Of a stretch of 64,000 nucleotides of DNA, positions 18,668-27,990 are shown in pieces. Every line of letters begins with the position of its first letter. The stretch's first letter is position 1. The notes under the pieces are model-generated. The model was given only the letters and a program-made list of their open reading frames with translations. It was not told the DNA's origin and made no database searches. This DNA is from Cyclobacteriaceae bacterium. GTDB taxonomy: Bacteria > Bacteroidota > Bacteroidia > Cytophagales > Cyclobacteriaceae. The stretch lies in NCBI GenBank assembly GCA_020832305.1, contig JAFIEV010000028.1:62001-126000 (forward strand), written 5' to 3'. The translations under genes and the position numbers were made by a program.

Positions 18668-19369
18668 ATGAGTAGAGATAAATACACATGCATTGTCGTC
18701 GATGATGATGAATTTTCCCGCGACCTTATTTCGGGCCACGTGGGAAAAACCAGCAACCTTCAATTGAAGAAGGCATTGGGCAATGCCATAGATGCGAGTA
18801 ATTTTTTAAAGAAAAATCTGGTTGACATTATTTTTCTGGATATACGCATGCCTGAAATGAATGGCATGGATTTTATCAAAATACTTGAGGAAGAATACGA
18901 GGTAATACTGATTTCCACAGCCGATGAATATGCCATAGAAGCTTTTGAACGCAACGTCACTGATTATATTATCAAACCTGTTGAGTACGCGCGATTTTTA
19001 AAGGCAGTCAACAAAGCCATTAAAAACCTGGAAAGCAAAACGGTATATCGCGATTCTGTCAAAGAATTTTATGTCCGTTCAGATTCTAAACTTATCAGGG
19101 TTCCGGTAGAGAACATACTTTTTATAGAGGCTTTGTCTGATTATGTGATTATTCAGACCCTGGATAAGCGACATATCGTGCATTTTACCATGAAGGGTAT
19201 AGAAAGCCGATTGCCTTCTGAAGCATTTATTAGAATTCACCGTTCCTACATTATTAATTCATCGGCAATTGAATTGCTTGAAGACAATTCTGTACTGATT
19301 AATGGCAAAATGTTGCCAATTGGTGCCTCTTATAAGGAAAACCTTTTTAACCGGCTGAATTTGCTTTAA
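18668..19369 (+). CDS. LytTR-family response regulator
   Basis: 233 residues. Receiver domain (about 6-122) with DDDE acidic site (12-15), phospho-acceptor Asp58 (LDIRMPE) and Lys103 (IKPV). From about 133 a LytTR DNA-binding domain follows: FYVRSDSKLIRVPVENILFIEA, then FIRIHRSYIIN and a terminal IGASYKENL, all family hallmarks. No kinase gene is adjacent, so it is an orphan regulator in this window; LytTR regulators of this phylum usually pair with a LytS/YehU-like kinase. Its 3' end overlaps the convergent PAP2 gene by 23 bases. Confidence 0.93.
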   Translation: MSRDKYTCIVVDDDEFSRDLISGHVGKTSNLQLKKALGNAIDASNFLKKNLVDIIFLDIRMPEMNGMDFIKILEEEYEVILISTADEYAIEAFERNVTDYIIKPVEYARFLKAVNKAIKNLESKTVYRDSVKEFYVRSDSKLIRVPVENILFIEALSDYVIIQTLDKRHIVHFTMKGIESRLPSEAFIRIHRSYIINSSAIELLEDNSVLINGKMLPIGASYKENLFNRLNLL

Positions 19370-19934
19370 GTTTAACGGCAGCCAGCAATTTAATTTTATT
19401 TATAGCGCTGAATACTATCCAGCCACAAAGCAGGCCGAGTAATGCCCCAGCCAGTAAATCACCAGGATAGTGCACACCTACGGCAATCCTGCTGTATGCC
19501 ACCATGGCAGCCCAAACAAATAACCATCGCCAGGCCGGATGCCGGTTGCCAAAAACCAACCAGATAAAGGCTGCAATGCTAAAGGAATTGGCCGAATGCC
19601 CTGACACAAACCCGAATTTACTCCCACATCCCAAAACAATGTGTACAATGTTCTGTATCTCCGGATTATGACAGGGGCGCAGTCGTTCGAAATAGGGTTT
19701 CATCAGCCCCGAACTGATATAATCTGAAAGGGCAACCGTAAGGAAAAATCCAACGAGATACCACCAGCCAGTTTTGCCATAATTCTTAAACATCATAAAA
19801 ATAAAGAAGAGATACAGTGGGATCCATGTGTATTTATTGGTCACAGTACTCCAGAAAAGGTCTGAGACGGGGTTGTGAAAACCATTTAGGAACACAAACA
19901 GCGCTTTATCAATCTCGTCGAGCCACTCTATCAT
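19347..19934 (-). CDS. PAP2-family membrane phosphatase
   Basis: 195 residues with about five or six membrane segments. All three parts of the acid-phosphatase signature are present: K79 to RP86-87 (KPYFERLRP), SGH111-113 (VSGHSAN) and SR148-149 with His155 and Asp159 (SRIAVGVHYPGD). This fits undecaprenyl-diphosphate, phosphatidylglycerol-phosphate or lipid A phosphatases; the substrate cannot be chosen. One base separates it from hemF, so it is the last gene of tamL-hemF-PAP2. Confidence 0.92.
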   Translation of the reverse strand: MIEWLDEIDKALFVFLNGFHNPVSDLFWSTVTNKYTWIPLYLFFIFMMFKNYGKTGWWYLVGFFLTVALSDYISSGLMKPYFERLRPCHNPEIQNIVHIVLGCGSKFGFVSGHSANSFSIAAFIWLVFGNRHPAWRWLFVWAAMVAYSRIAVGVHYPGDLLAGALLGLLCGWIVFSAINKIKLLAAVKLKANSAG

Positions 19935-19935
19935 A

Positions 19936-20829
19936 TTACATTATATTAATCCAGTCAATATCTTTTTTAAGAAGGGCTAATGTTTTTGCCTCTTCACTGC
20001 CTTCGTCGGGATGGTAATTGTACGCCCATGAAGCCATTGGAGGCAGACTCATTAGTATGGACTCTGTACGTCCCTGGGTTTCCAGTCCAAATTTGGTGCC
20101 CTGATCCCACACCAGGTTAAATTCAACATATCTTCCCCGCCTGATTTTTTGCCATTCTATTTGCTCAGGGCTAAAGGATTCGTTTTTATTCTGATGCATT
20201 AATTCAGTATATACAGGGGCAAAAGTTTTTCCGGTATCTTCCGCAAATTTGTACAAAATATCTTTGGGTTTATCGTTGAGTCGGTCAAAAAATATGCCGC
20301 CAATACCCCGGGTTTCATTTCTATGCCGGATGAAGAAATAATCGTCAGCCCATTTTTTAAAGCGGCTGTAATAGCTTTGATCATGCCGGTCACAGAGATT
20401 CTTCAATTGCCGGTGAAACCATTGCGCCTGTTCTGCAACAACATAATGAGGTGTGAGGTCTATCCCTCCACCAAACCACCAAAGCCCCTGATCCATTTCA
20501 AAATACCGTATGTTCATGTGAATGATGGGAACATGAGGATTGAATGGGTGTAAAACAATGGAAACTCCAGTCGCGTAAAAATCTGATTTTTCCCTTATTC
20601 CAAAGCTTTGCAATATTTTTTCAGGTGTAGCTCCATACACTTCACTGAAATTAACACCGCCTTTTTCGATTATGCTCCCTCCGGTGAAAATGCGGGTCAG
20701 ACCACCACCACCGCCATCCCGGGTCCAGGAGTCTTTTTGAAAGATCCCCGATCCATCTGCCTCCGAGAGGCGATGGCAAATTTCTGTTTGAATATTTTTA
20801 AAGCCTTTGGCAATATCTGTTTTCAGCAT
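19936..20829 (-). CDS. hemF: Coproporphyrinogen III oxidase, aerobic
   Basis: 297 residues from ATG 20829 (MLKTDIAKG). A longer reading frame back to 20922 would overlap the end of tamL and add 31 residues without family resemblance. The enzyme uses O2 to convert coproporphyrinogen III to protoporphyrinogen IX in heme synthesis. Family blocks seen: GGGGGLTRIF near the N-terminus, HPFNPHVPIIHMN, WWFGGGIDLTPHY, GIGGIFFDRL and RRGRYVEFNLVWDQGT. Its presence indicates oxygen is available to the organism. It lies 19 bases downstream of tamL. Confidence 0.96.
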   Translation of the reverse strand: MLKTDIAKGFKNIQTEICHRLSEADGSGIFQKDSWTRDGGGGGLTRIFTGGSIIEKGGVNFSEVYGATPEKILQSFGIREKSDFYATGVSIVLHPFNPHVPIIHMNIRYFEMDQGLWWFGGGIDLTPHYVVAEQAQWFHRQLKNLCDRHDQSYYSRFKKWADDYFFIRHRNETRGIGGIFFDRLNDKPKDILYKFAEDTGKTFAPVYTELMHQNKNESFSPEQIEWQKIRRGRYVEFNLVWDQGTKFGLETQGRTESILMSLPPMASWAYNYHPDEGSEEAKTLALLKKDIDWINIM

Positions 20830-20848
20830 AAATATCAATAATTTCTTG

Positions 20849-23320
20849 TTAAAATGGGTAGCCAATAGCGATGTTCCATATGGTTTGCCCCGGTTTTCCC
20901 AACAGACGATTCCAGTTGACAAAGCGACCTACGAAGCGATCGCCTTCGGGTCTTTCGGGGTCCCACAGCTTTACTCCGGCATCAAACCGTATTACGAGAA
21001 ATGAAAAATTTAACCTGAGTCCTACACCGCTTCCCAGGGCGATTTCCTGATAAAATCGCCTCAGATCGAAGTCTTCACCTGCGCCGTAAATCTGATTTGC
21101 TTTCCAGACGTTTCCCGCATCAACAAAAAATGCCCAATCTACAAAACCCACAAGTTTATCTCTGAATTCTACGCTGGCTTCCATGAGTATGTCTCCGGGT
21201 TGTTCTGGTTTATTGATATTGTCGAGCCTTTCAGGATCCCAATCTCCTTCTCCTTCAAATAAATCAGCATTAAAAGAACCCAGCCCAAGCCTTCGGGGCC
21301 GCCAGGCCCTTACACTCGAACTTCCTCCGGCGAAGAAAGATTTTTCATAAGGAAGCAGTCCGTTTTCGCCATAGGGTAGTCCGACCCCGATGTTTATGCG
21401 GGAAGCCAGAACACTATGAACACCCAATTGAATGTGCCTTCTGTAGTCAGCTGAGAATTTTACATATTTGTAATACTCAAGGTTGCGTTCCTCAAGGGGG
21501 ATGGGTCTGAAAAAGTTAAATATGGTACCACCGGTTTCAGCATTGATCCGCAAGATAGAAGCCCTTCTGTCGGTTTCGGTGGGTGTGCGAAAATTAACCG
21601 TTGTCTGAAAGCCCATGGCAGTAATAAAAGATGGGTTGAATACCAGTAAGAGGTTATTGCCCCGGTTAAACTCTGCCTGAAGAAAATCCCTGAACTCCTG
21701 GGTAATAATACGCGAATTGATAAGGCTTACCTCAGAAAGGGTCAAATTGTACAATACTTTTTGGGTACGGTTCCAGGCGTAAATGAGGGAGGCATTGAAA
21801 TTTGACCTTTCAAACTCAGGTCGCCGCGTGTAATTATAGCCAAGACGAAGCCTGGTTTTGGGGTCATACCTGCCAATTCTTTGCCGTAGACCTACTGTTG
21901 ATGGCATCACAAACTGTGGAAAAGTAAGGGTAAGCCTGCCGCCAGATTCAATACTTCTGTAAACGTCGGTGGCCCTGGAAGCGGCGCCGACCCCCTCGAA
22001 ACCAAAGAAAAGGTTCATATCAATGTTTTCGAGGCCGCCAAATACATTTCTGCTTTTAAGTGCCAGGTTGTAAAAAGGCCCGGGAAAGCCTTCCCTTACA
22101 TTCATGCCGATCTCGTTGGTGGTTTGATACTTATTGAGGGAAGAGGTAAATATATTGGCAATAAACCGCCCATCGGTTGTGTCGTAATTTACATTGATAA
22201 ACTTGAAATTGTCGAGGTTGGCCAATTGCCTTTGTGTTTCCAGGGTGTTTTTGAGACTGTATTGCTGACCCGGCTTAAGAAATACCCTGTAATTCAAGAC
22301 TCTTTTAGAATATTCATCTTCGAAATATTGAAATACCAGACCCCGGTAAAGTTCTGTATTTCTTTGTCCCGGAGGTGGATTGGCCAGGCCCGCATCGGTT
22401 ACAAAATTGACGGAGTCAATGGTAAAAACTTTATGACCCTGCTGTCGCTGAGGCAGTCGGATGATGGTTTTGATATTGGCCTTTTTATCTCCTGCCAATG
22501 TATCCACTTCAAATACAACAAGTTGACGACTAAAATCATAATAACCTTCATCTTTTAACAGCAGGTCAATACGTTCCCTTTCTTTGGCAAAGGCATCCTG
22601 ATTGTATCGCATACCTGGCTTTATCAGACTCTTTTGTCGCTGCCCCATAATGATATCGTATACTGCCGTGTCTTTAGATATCAACTCTACCGAGTCGATG
22701 ATCAAAGGATTTCCTTCGTATATCCGGTAAGTGACAGAAGCATTCGGTTGACTTCTTCTTATTTCAGTATCAACCCGGGCATCAAAAAAGCCCTGCGTAT
22801 TGAGATATAACTCCATTTGCATGCGGCTTTGCGAGAGGAGGTTTTCATCAAAGACAGCTACAGGCTCACCCCAGCGCATAAGCATATTGCCATCTTCAAG
22901 GGCTTTGTTAATTTTTTCTATTTTTGATCGTTTCTTTGATTCGATGATTGAAGTCGATCGCTCTTTGCCTTCGGCTTTGGCAATTTTTTTATCAAATTTT
23001 TCTGTGGCTTTTAATTTTCGCTTCTCTATTTTTTCAGGACGATAGCGACTTTTGCCGAGATAATACACCATTACATAAGGAGCTACAGGCAAAAGCGGAA
23101 ATCTTTTATTGGGTTTTTGCCGGTAAAAAGCTTCCAGTTCATCATTTGAAATCTCCCGGTTTCCTTTGATCTTTTGCCGGCGAAGCAATAATTCACCATC
23201 TTGCAGGTGTTTAACACCTGTGCAGCCTTGTACCAGGCTGGCAAGAATAAGTACTGTAAGAATGTATGCTTTAGGTCCCAATTTCAAAAGGATAAACCAT
23301 GTTATCAAAACAACAGGCAA
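20849..23320 (-). CDS. tamL: TamL: lipoprotein TamA/BamA-family outer membrane assembly protein
   Basis: 823 residues from the ATG at 23320. A hydrophobic N-terminus ends with the lipobox VQGC, followed by POTRA-type regions rich in 'YYDF/FFDARV' turns (about 160-400) and a BamA-type 16-strand barrel (about 410-823) ending in Phe (IAIGYPF). A lipidated Omp85 with long POTRA linkers is the Bacteroidota TamL form of the TamA translocation component. The ATG start overlaps the divergent RNA methyltransferase gene by 22 bases; a TTG at 23287 would avoid that overlap and give a cleaner lipoprotein signal (KLGPKAY then hydrophobic core). A charged Lys/Glu segment follows around residue 75-125. hemF follows after 19 bases. 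Confidence 0.85.
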   Translation of the reverse strand: MPVVLITWFILLKLGPKAYILTVLILASLVQGCTGVKHLQDGELLLRRQKIKGNREISNDELEAFYRQKPNKRFPLLPVAPYVMVYYLGKSRYRPEKIEKRKLKATEKFDKKIAKAEGKERSTSIIESKKRSKIEKINKALEDGNMLMRWGEPVAVFDENLLSQSRMQMELYLNTQGFFDARVDTEIRRSQPNASVTYRIYEGNPLIIDSVELISKDTAVYDIIMGQRQKSLIKPGMRYNQDAFAKERERIDLLLKDEGYYDFSRQLVVFEVDTLAGDKKANIKTIIRLPQRQQGHKVFTIDSVNFVTDAGLANPPPGQRNTELYRGLVFQYFEDEYSKRVLNYRVFLKPGQQYSLKNTLETQRQLANLDNFKFINVNYDTTDGRFIANIFTSSLNKYQTTNEIGMNVREGFPGPFYNLALKSRNVFGGLENIDMNLFFGFEGVGAASRATDVYRSIESGGRLTLTFPQFVMPSTVGLRQRIGRYDPKTRLRLGYNYTRRPEFERSNFNASLIYAWNRTQKVLYNLTLSEVSLINSRIITQEFRDFLQAEFNRGNNLLLVFNPSFITAMGFQTTVNFRTPTETDRRASILRINAETGGTIFNFFRPIPLEERNLEYYKYVKFSADYRRHIQLGVHSVLASRINIGVGLPYGENGLLPYEKSFFAGGSSSVRAWRPRRLGLGSFNADLFEGEGDWDPERLDNINKPEQPGDILMEASVEFRDKLVGFVDWAFFVDAGNVWKANQIYGAGEDFDLRRFYQEIALGSGVGLRLNFSFLVIRFDAGVKLWDPERPEGDRFVGRFVNWNRLLGKPGQTIWNIAIGYPF

Positions 23321-24051
23321 AATTCATTAAATCGCTGCAATTTAAAAAATACCGCAAAAAGGAACAGACTTTTGTAGTGGAAGGTGCGAAAAGTGTAGAG
23401 GAACTGCTGCGGTCAGATTTTGAAGTGTTGATGATTTTGTGTTCTGAAGGTTTTTTACAAGAAAATATACATTTTAATTCAGCGGGAAATTATCAGACAC
23501 ATGTGGTTACTGAAACGGTTTTGCAAAGTCTGGGCTCATTTCAGTCTAATCATCAGGTGCTGGCTGTGGCTGCAATGAAGCCAGCAATGGGGATTGAAAA
23601 AGTTACATCTCCTTTTTTACTGGCCTTAGACGACATTCGGGATCCGGGTAACCTTGGCACCATTATCAGAATAGCCGATTGGTATGGAATACATACTTTG
23701 CTCGCCTCTGAAGAAACATCCGAATTTTACAACCCTAAAGTGCTGCAGGCCAGTATGGGCTCATTTACACGCGTCAGTCTGGTATATACTTCGCTGGAAG
23801 ATTTTTTCAGAAAAAACAATCATTACAAAGTTTACGGTGCTTTTCCTGAAGGAGAGAGCATATATAACAGCCAGATTTATACCCCTGGCATTCTATTGTT
23901 GGGTAATGAATCACATGGTATCCATTCATCGCTGGAACCATACATAGATTATAAAATAGGCATACCCAGATTTGGCGCGGCCGAGTCTCTCAATGTAGCT
24001 GTTTCAACAGGTATACTTTGCGATCATTTCCGAAGACACAACCGGTTTTAG
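23299..24051 (+). CDS. TrmH/SpoU-family RNA 2'-O-ribose methyltransferase
   Basis: 250 residues. N-terminal substrate-binding domain (about 1-85, with TFVVEGAKSVEELL) then a trefoil-knot SPOUT domain with the three motifs RDPGNLGTIIRIADW (about 114-128), LLGNESHGI (about 200) and the C-terminal IPRFGAAESLNVAVSTGIL. It methylates ribose in rRNA or tRNA using SAM; the exact nucleotide is unknown. It diverges from tamL with a small overlap, and its TAG stop overlaps the convergent TonB receptor's stop by four bases. Confidence 0.93.
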   Translation: MLSKQQAKFIKSLQFKKYRKKEQTFVVEGAKSVEELLRSDFEVLMILCSEGFLQENIHFNSAGNYQTHVVTETVLQSLGSFQSNHQVLAVAAMKPAMGIEKVTSPFLLALDDIRDPGNLGTIIRIADWYGIHTLLASEETSEFYNPKVLQASMGSFTRVSLVYTSLEDFFRKNNHYKVYGAFPEGESIYNSQIYTPGILLLGNESHGIHSSLEPYIDYKIGIPRFGAAESLNVAVSTGILCDHFRRHNRF

Positions 24052-26477
24052 AACATATCATCGTCTCCTCCGTTACCACTGCCTCTATCCCGTGACTCTC
24101 TCCTTTCTTTATATCCGCCAAAACGGTAAATAAAGGAAAGCGTGGCTATCTGTGTTTCGCGATTAAACATACGGGTTTGTTCAAAATTTGGTGTGGTGGT
24201 TTGAATTCTGAATATGCGTGTATTGAATACATCGCTGATGTTGAGACTGAGCGTACCTTTGTTATTTAAAATATCTTTTCTAAACCCAATATTCATACTG
24301 AAAATAGGATCGATCAGTCCCTGGGGAATTACAATGGGCCCACGGTAAAAGACCTGTGTCTGCACGGTAATAAATTTCGGAATGCGGGCATTGGTCATCA
24401 GATTGAGGTTCCAGCTATTGGTGGCATTATCCATTCCTTCACCGATATTACTGCCAATAATTTCTGATCTGAAAAAATTGGCAGTAAAGGTGGCATCGAG
24501 CCATGAAAGCGGATTGTATTGATTAACTACTTCAATACCGGCGGTTTGTCTGCGATTGGCATTGGCCCATGTCATGATTACGGCATTTTCATCGAATGAC
24601 TCGACAATCCTTGTCATAACATTGCTACTGTGTTGAAAATAAGCACCGGCAGTAAAGAGCAGTTGATCCCAGTCTTTGATCAGGTTTAATTCAAAACTGT
24701 GGGTGTATTCTGGGTTAAGCTCCGGGTTTCCGGTACGTAGGTTGTAGGGGTCCTGTGCCATAATTACCGGATTGAGAGACCATGAGCCCGGCCGGTTTAT
24801 CCTGCGGCTGTAATTCACCTGAAGATCGGTATTGTCGTTAAGGTCATAGCTGAGAAACAAGCTCGGAAACAAGTCAAAATAGTTATTTTCAAAGCTTTGG
24901 TCAAGGCTGTATTCATAACCCAGGGTACCGGTATATTCAGCACGCAGGCCCGCCTGATATCCTAATTTGCCCGCCTTGCTTTGCCAGATAGTATATAATG
25001 CATGAATGTTTTCAGTAAAGTCAAATTCATTGCTGAAAAAATCATTGAGTATATATTCGTTCAGCTCAAAGTTGAAATCATTAAATCGTTGCAGACGGTT
25101 TCTGAATGAAAAGGTACCGCGGTAGCCGGCTTCCAGTTTGCCTTTTTCACCTACAGGATTTTCATAATCTGCCTGGGCTATAATTTGTCTGTTGTAGTAG
25201 GGGCGGTCAAAAAGCTGTCTTTCCAGATTGGCAGGGTCTTCAATTAACTGATCGTTGAGGAAAATCTGATCGATGGTTTCAATTCTCTCTCTTTCATCTT
25301 CTGAATATGTAAAGGTCGCAAAAATTTTCTGCCCGGTGGTGTCAATGTCGTAGGAGAAGTTAAGGCCTGCCTCATAGTTAAAACTCTGGTTTTCGTCCCT
25401 CAGATCGCGCACAAACATACTGTCGAGCGCTAAACCGGCATTTAAATGTCTGATATTGTAGGTCCGGTTTCTGACCGCAGGCCTGTAATTGGCATTGATA
25501 AATGCGCCTATGGAACCCCGGTTATTAATTGAGTATTCTGAACCCAGTCTCAGAAGATGTGAAGTTCGGTAATCGATGGAATTGAAATCCTGATCGAGGG
25601 TAGGAGATACCCTGTCGCTTCGGTAGTTTCTAAGTGTTTCTCCCAAAAAATATGTTTGCCTGTATTGATAATTGTAGTTTGTGAAAAAATTCCAGGATCC
25701 GGTGTTGTAGCTGAGGTTGACACCGGCATTGTATTTATGCCTTGTGCCGGCCGCTGCATTAACGCTGCCGCTAAAACCTTGTAGTTTATTTTCTTTGAGC
25801 ACTATATTGATGATGCCACCAACCCCGGCTGCATCATAGCGGGCAGATGGATTGGTGATCAACTCAACTTTTGCAATGGCATTAGCCGGAAATTGTTCCA
25901 GTACCGATTCGGCATCGTCGGCCATCAGGTTGGTGGGGCGGCCGTTAATGTAGATCAGAATATCTCCGCTACCCCGCATGGAGATATTGCCTTCTTCATC
26001 CAATTGTACTGAAGGCAGCGTTTCAAGTAATTCAAGAGCCGTGCCGGTTTCAGCCACAATATTATTTTGTACATCGAATATTCTTTTATCAACATCAATT
26101 TCCATGGCGTTTGAGACACCCCGAACCGTTATTTCTTCCAATTGCTCAGCGCTGGGCCGGAGCCGGAGACCAGTTAGCGTAAGATCTTTGTTTTTAACAT
26201 GAATGTTTTTATGGAGGGTGCTATAACCCACGTAAGCAACCTGAAGGATATAGCGCCCCGGTGCAGCGGAGAAACTGAACCTGCCATTTTCTTTGGTTAT
26301 ATCTCCGCCAAGGAGGCTTGAGTCAGAAGGATCGAGCAAAGCCACATTACCAAAAGGCAAAGGTTGTTTTGTTAAAGCATCGCTTACCTTTCCTTTGATG
26401 AGGTGTTGGCTTTGCACAGTGCCGTAAAAAAATGAGGTTATGAAAATGAGTATTGATAGAAGAAATTGCGGTTGCAT
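24048..26477 (-). CDS. TonB-dependent receptor, outer membrane beta-barrel family
   Basis: 809 residues: signal peptide (about 1-23), carboxypeptidase-D-like domain (about 27-105), plug (about 115-235, with MRGSGDILIYINGRP and NPSARYDAAGVGGIINI), then a barrel of the OMP_b-brl_3 type. Unlike SusC proteins it lacks a SusD partner and an STN domain. The C-terminus departs from the usual aromatic end: after the last strand (SFIYRFGGY) there is a charged, Gly/Asp-rich tail of about 20 residues. The transported substrate is unknown. Confidence 0.9.
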   Translation of the reverse strand: MQPQFLLSILIFITSFFYGTVQSQHLIKGKVSDALTKQPLPFGNVALLDPSDSSLLGGDITKENGRFSFSAAPGRYILQVAYVGYSTLHKNIHVKNKDLTLTGLRLRPSAEQLEEITVRGVSNAMEIDVDKRIFDVQNNIVAETGTALELLETLPSVQLDEEGNISMRGSGDILIYINGRPTNLMADDAESVLEQFPANAIAKVELITNPSARYDAAGVGGIINIVLKENKLQGFSGSVNAAAGTRHKYNAGVNLSYNTGSWNFFTNYNYQYRQTYFLGETLRNYRSDRVSPTLDQDFNSIDYRTSHLLRLGSEYSINNRGSIGAFINANYRPAVRNRTYNIRHLNAGLALDSMFVRDLRDENQSFNYEAGLNFSYDIDTTGQKIFATFTYSEDERERIETIDQIFLNDQLIEDPANLERQLFDRPYYNRQIIAQADYENPVGEKGKLEAGYRGTFSFRNRLQRFNDFNFELNEYILNDFFSNEFDFTENIHALYTIWQSKAGKLGYQAGLRAEYTGTLGYEYSLDQSFENNYFDLFPSLFLSYDLNDNTDLQVNYSRRINRPGSWSLNPVIMAQDPYNLRTGNPELNPEYTHSFELNLIKDWDQLLFTAGAYFQHSSNVMTRIVESFDENAVIMTWANANRRQTAGIEVVNQYNPLSWLDATFTANFFRSEIIGSNIGEGMDNATNSWNLNLMTNARIPKFITVQTQVFYRGPIVIPQGLIDPIFSMNIGFRKDILNNKGTLSLNISDVFNTRIFRIQTTTPNFEQTRMFNRETQIATLSFIYRFGGYKERRESRDRGSGNGGDDDMF

Positions 26478-26845
26478 TGTATTGTGTTTTGGTTAAAAAT
26501 CAGAAAACAGAGATGAATTTCAGATAGGGGGCAAAGAATTTGTGCCAGATATGATAAATACGTGATATTACTGAAATTCTACTTTGACTATATACAACCC
26601 ATATAATTAAATGTATATACAGTTGAATTGTTTCAAAATATTGAAATGAATACCTGTCATCTTTGCAGGTTATAAAAAATTGGTCAAATAAGTAAATTTT
26701 AAAAATTGAAGAATACGGTTAATATGTTTTTCTAATTTTAATTTAATGCTTAATTTAGGAACAGAATTTAATGATTTTTAAAGGAAACTATTCCGAGCCT
26801 CCTGATCGTTAAGATATTTGAGAAGTTGGATTAAATTTTTTTAAT
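26478..26845. other. 368-base AT-rich region between divergent genes
   Basis: It separates the start of the TonB receptor gene (minus) from the four-helix sensor gene (plus). Only partial promoter-like boxes are seen (for example GATATTTG at 26813-26820); no coding region or repeat is supported. Confidence 0.5.
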
Positions 26846-27532
26846 ATGAAGTGGACCCTTTTTATTCAGCAAAAGCTCAAAGTAGCTGGTTTGTTGGCTT
26901 TAGTTCTCTTGGTTGTAATCATAACCAATCTAGTGGAGCGCAAAAGGGTTGATGACCTTGGAGAATCATTTATCAGTTTTTATCAGGATCGTCTGGTGCC
27001 TGCGGCCGATATATTTTATTTTGCCGAAAACCTGTATCAAAAACATTTGTATGTGCAGAAATATCTTTTGGTAAAAGATCCGGAATCACTGGTGAATATG
27101 TCAAAAGTGCTGCGCAGGCATAATACTGTCATTGATTCACTGGTGCGGGCCTTTGACCTTACGTATCAGGTAGAAACCGAATACCTTTGTTTTGATGGTT
27201 TTAAAAGTAAAATAAACCATTACAAAGACCTTGAGTTCACCATTGTGGCCCTTGCCCAGGGAGGGCAGACGCAGCAAGCTCTTGAAATTTTTGATCAAAA
27301 GGCTGCACCTTTGTTCAGGGCGCTTATGTCAGATTTAAAGGAATTGACGGAGATTCAGACCGAGGTAGGATTATCGATGATCAATACATCGATGGGATCG
27401 GTGGCGGGCTCTCAACTGATATCTAACTTGCAAATCGGATTGATTCTGCTTATTGGTATCATCATTGAAGTTCTGATTCTAACCTCCCAGGTCATTAAAA
27501 CCCGGCAAAAACAAAAGTTCAATCTTAATTAG
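26846..27532 (+). CDS. Stand-alone four-helix-bundle (MCP-type) sensor membrane protein
   Basis: 228 residues with one N-terminal membrane helix (about 13-30), a helical extracytoplasmic region (about 31-190, with LYQKHLYVQKYLL) and a second membrane helix (about 193-215) followed by only about 12 basic cytosolic residues. This is the layout of the 4HB_MCP ligand-sensing module of chemoreceptors and kinases, but with no HAMP, kinase or signalling domain. It may signal through a partner protein or be a truncated receptor. Its TAG stop overlaps the possible GTG start of the next gene. Confidence 0.65.
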   Translation: MKWTLFIQQKLKVAGLLALVLLVVIITNLVERKRVDDLGESFISFYQDRLVPAADIFYFAENLYQKHLYVQKYLLVKDPESLVNMSKVLRRHNTVIDSLVRAFDLTYQVETEYLCFDGFKSKINHYKDLEFTIVALAQGGQTQQALEIFDQKAAPLFRALMSDLKELTEIQTEVGLSMINTSMGSVAGSQLISNLQIGLILLIGIIIEVLILTSQVIKTRQKQKFNLN

Positions 27533-27930
27533 TGTTTGTTTTGCATATACTCCAGATTAAAGAGACTTGTTTGTATATATCAGATCTTGGACAAACCAAA
27601 TCCTTTTACCATGGTCTTCTCAATTTTCCGGTAATAAGCCATGTAGACGATAATCATATCTTTTTCAGGGCAGGCAGCTCTGTATTGCTTTGTTTTTTGC
27701 CTGAAAAAAGCAAAATCCAGCATGAGCCACCGGCGCATTACGCCTACGGAAAGCAGCACATCGCTTTTGAAGTGCCTAGGAATGAATATGATCAGACAAT
27801 TTCTTTTCTCATTGAGAAAAATATAGCATTGAATTATGAGCATACATGGCCAAACGGACTAAAATCAGTTTATTTCGAGGATCCCGATGGTCATGTGCTG
27901 GAAATCGTTCCTTCGGGTTTGTGGGATTAA
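27532..27930 (+). CDS. VOC (glyoxalase/bleomycin-resistance) family protein
   Basis: 132 residues from a GTG overlapping the preceding stop; a TTG at 27541 is an alternative and fits the domain start (ILQIKETCLYISDLGQT) better. A single VOC domain is complete: the opening strand with ISDL, FYHGLL, KQHIAFEV and the closing strand VYFEDPDGHVLEIVPSG. The candidate metal ligands (His of HIAFEV, Glu of LEIV) are present. Members include glyoxalases, dioxygenases and resistance proteins; no substrate can be assigned. Confidence 0.85.
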   Translation: MFVLHILQIKETCLYISDLGQTKSFYHGLLNFPVISHVDDNHIFFRAGSSVLLCFLPEKSKIQHEPPAHYAYGKQHIAFEVPRNEYDQTISFLIEKNIALNYEHTWPNGLKSVYFEDPDGHVLEIVPSGLWD

Positions 27931-27990
27931 ACATCGATTATGATTGGTGAAACAATACTCCGTTACTTCTTCACCATCGAAAATCAATTT

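Noticed and set aside
20830-20922. Extended N-terminus of hemF
   Set aside because: It would overlap tamL and adds residues unlike any HemF; the ATG at 20829 fits the family start.
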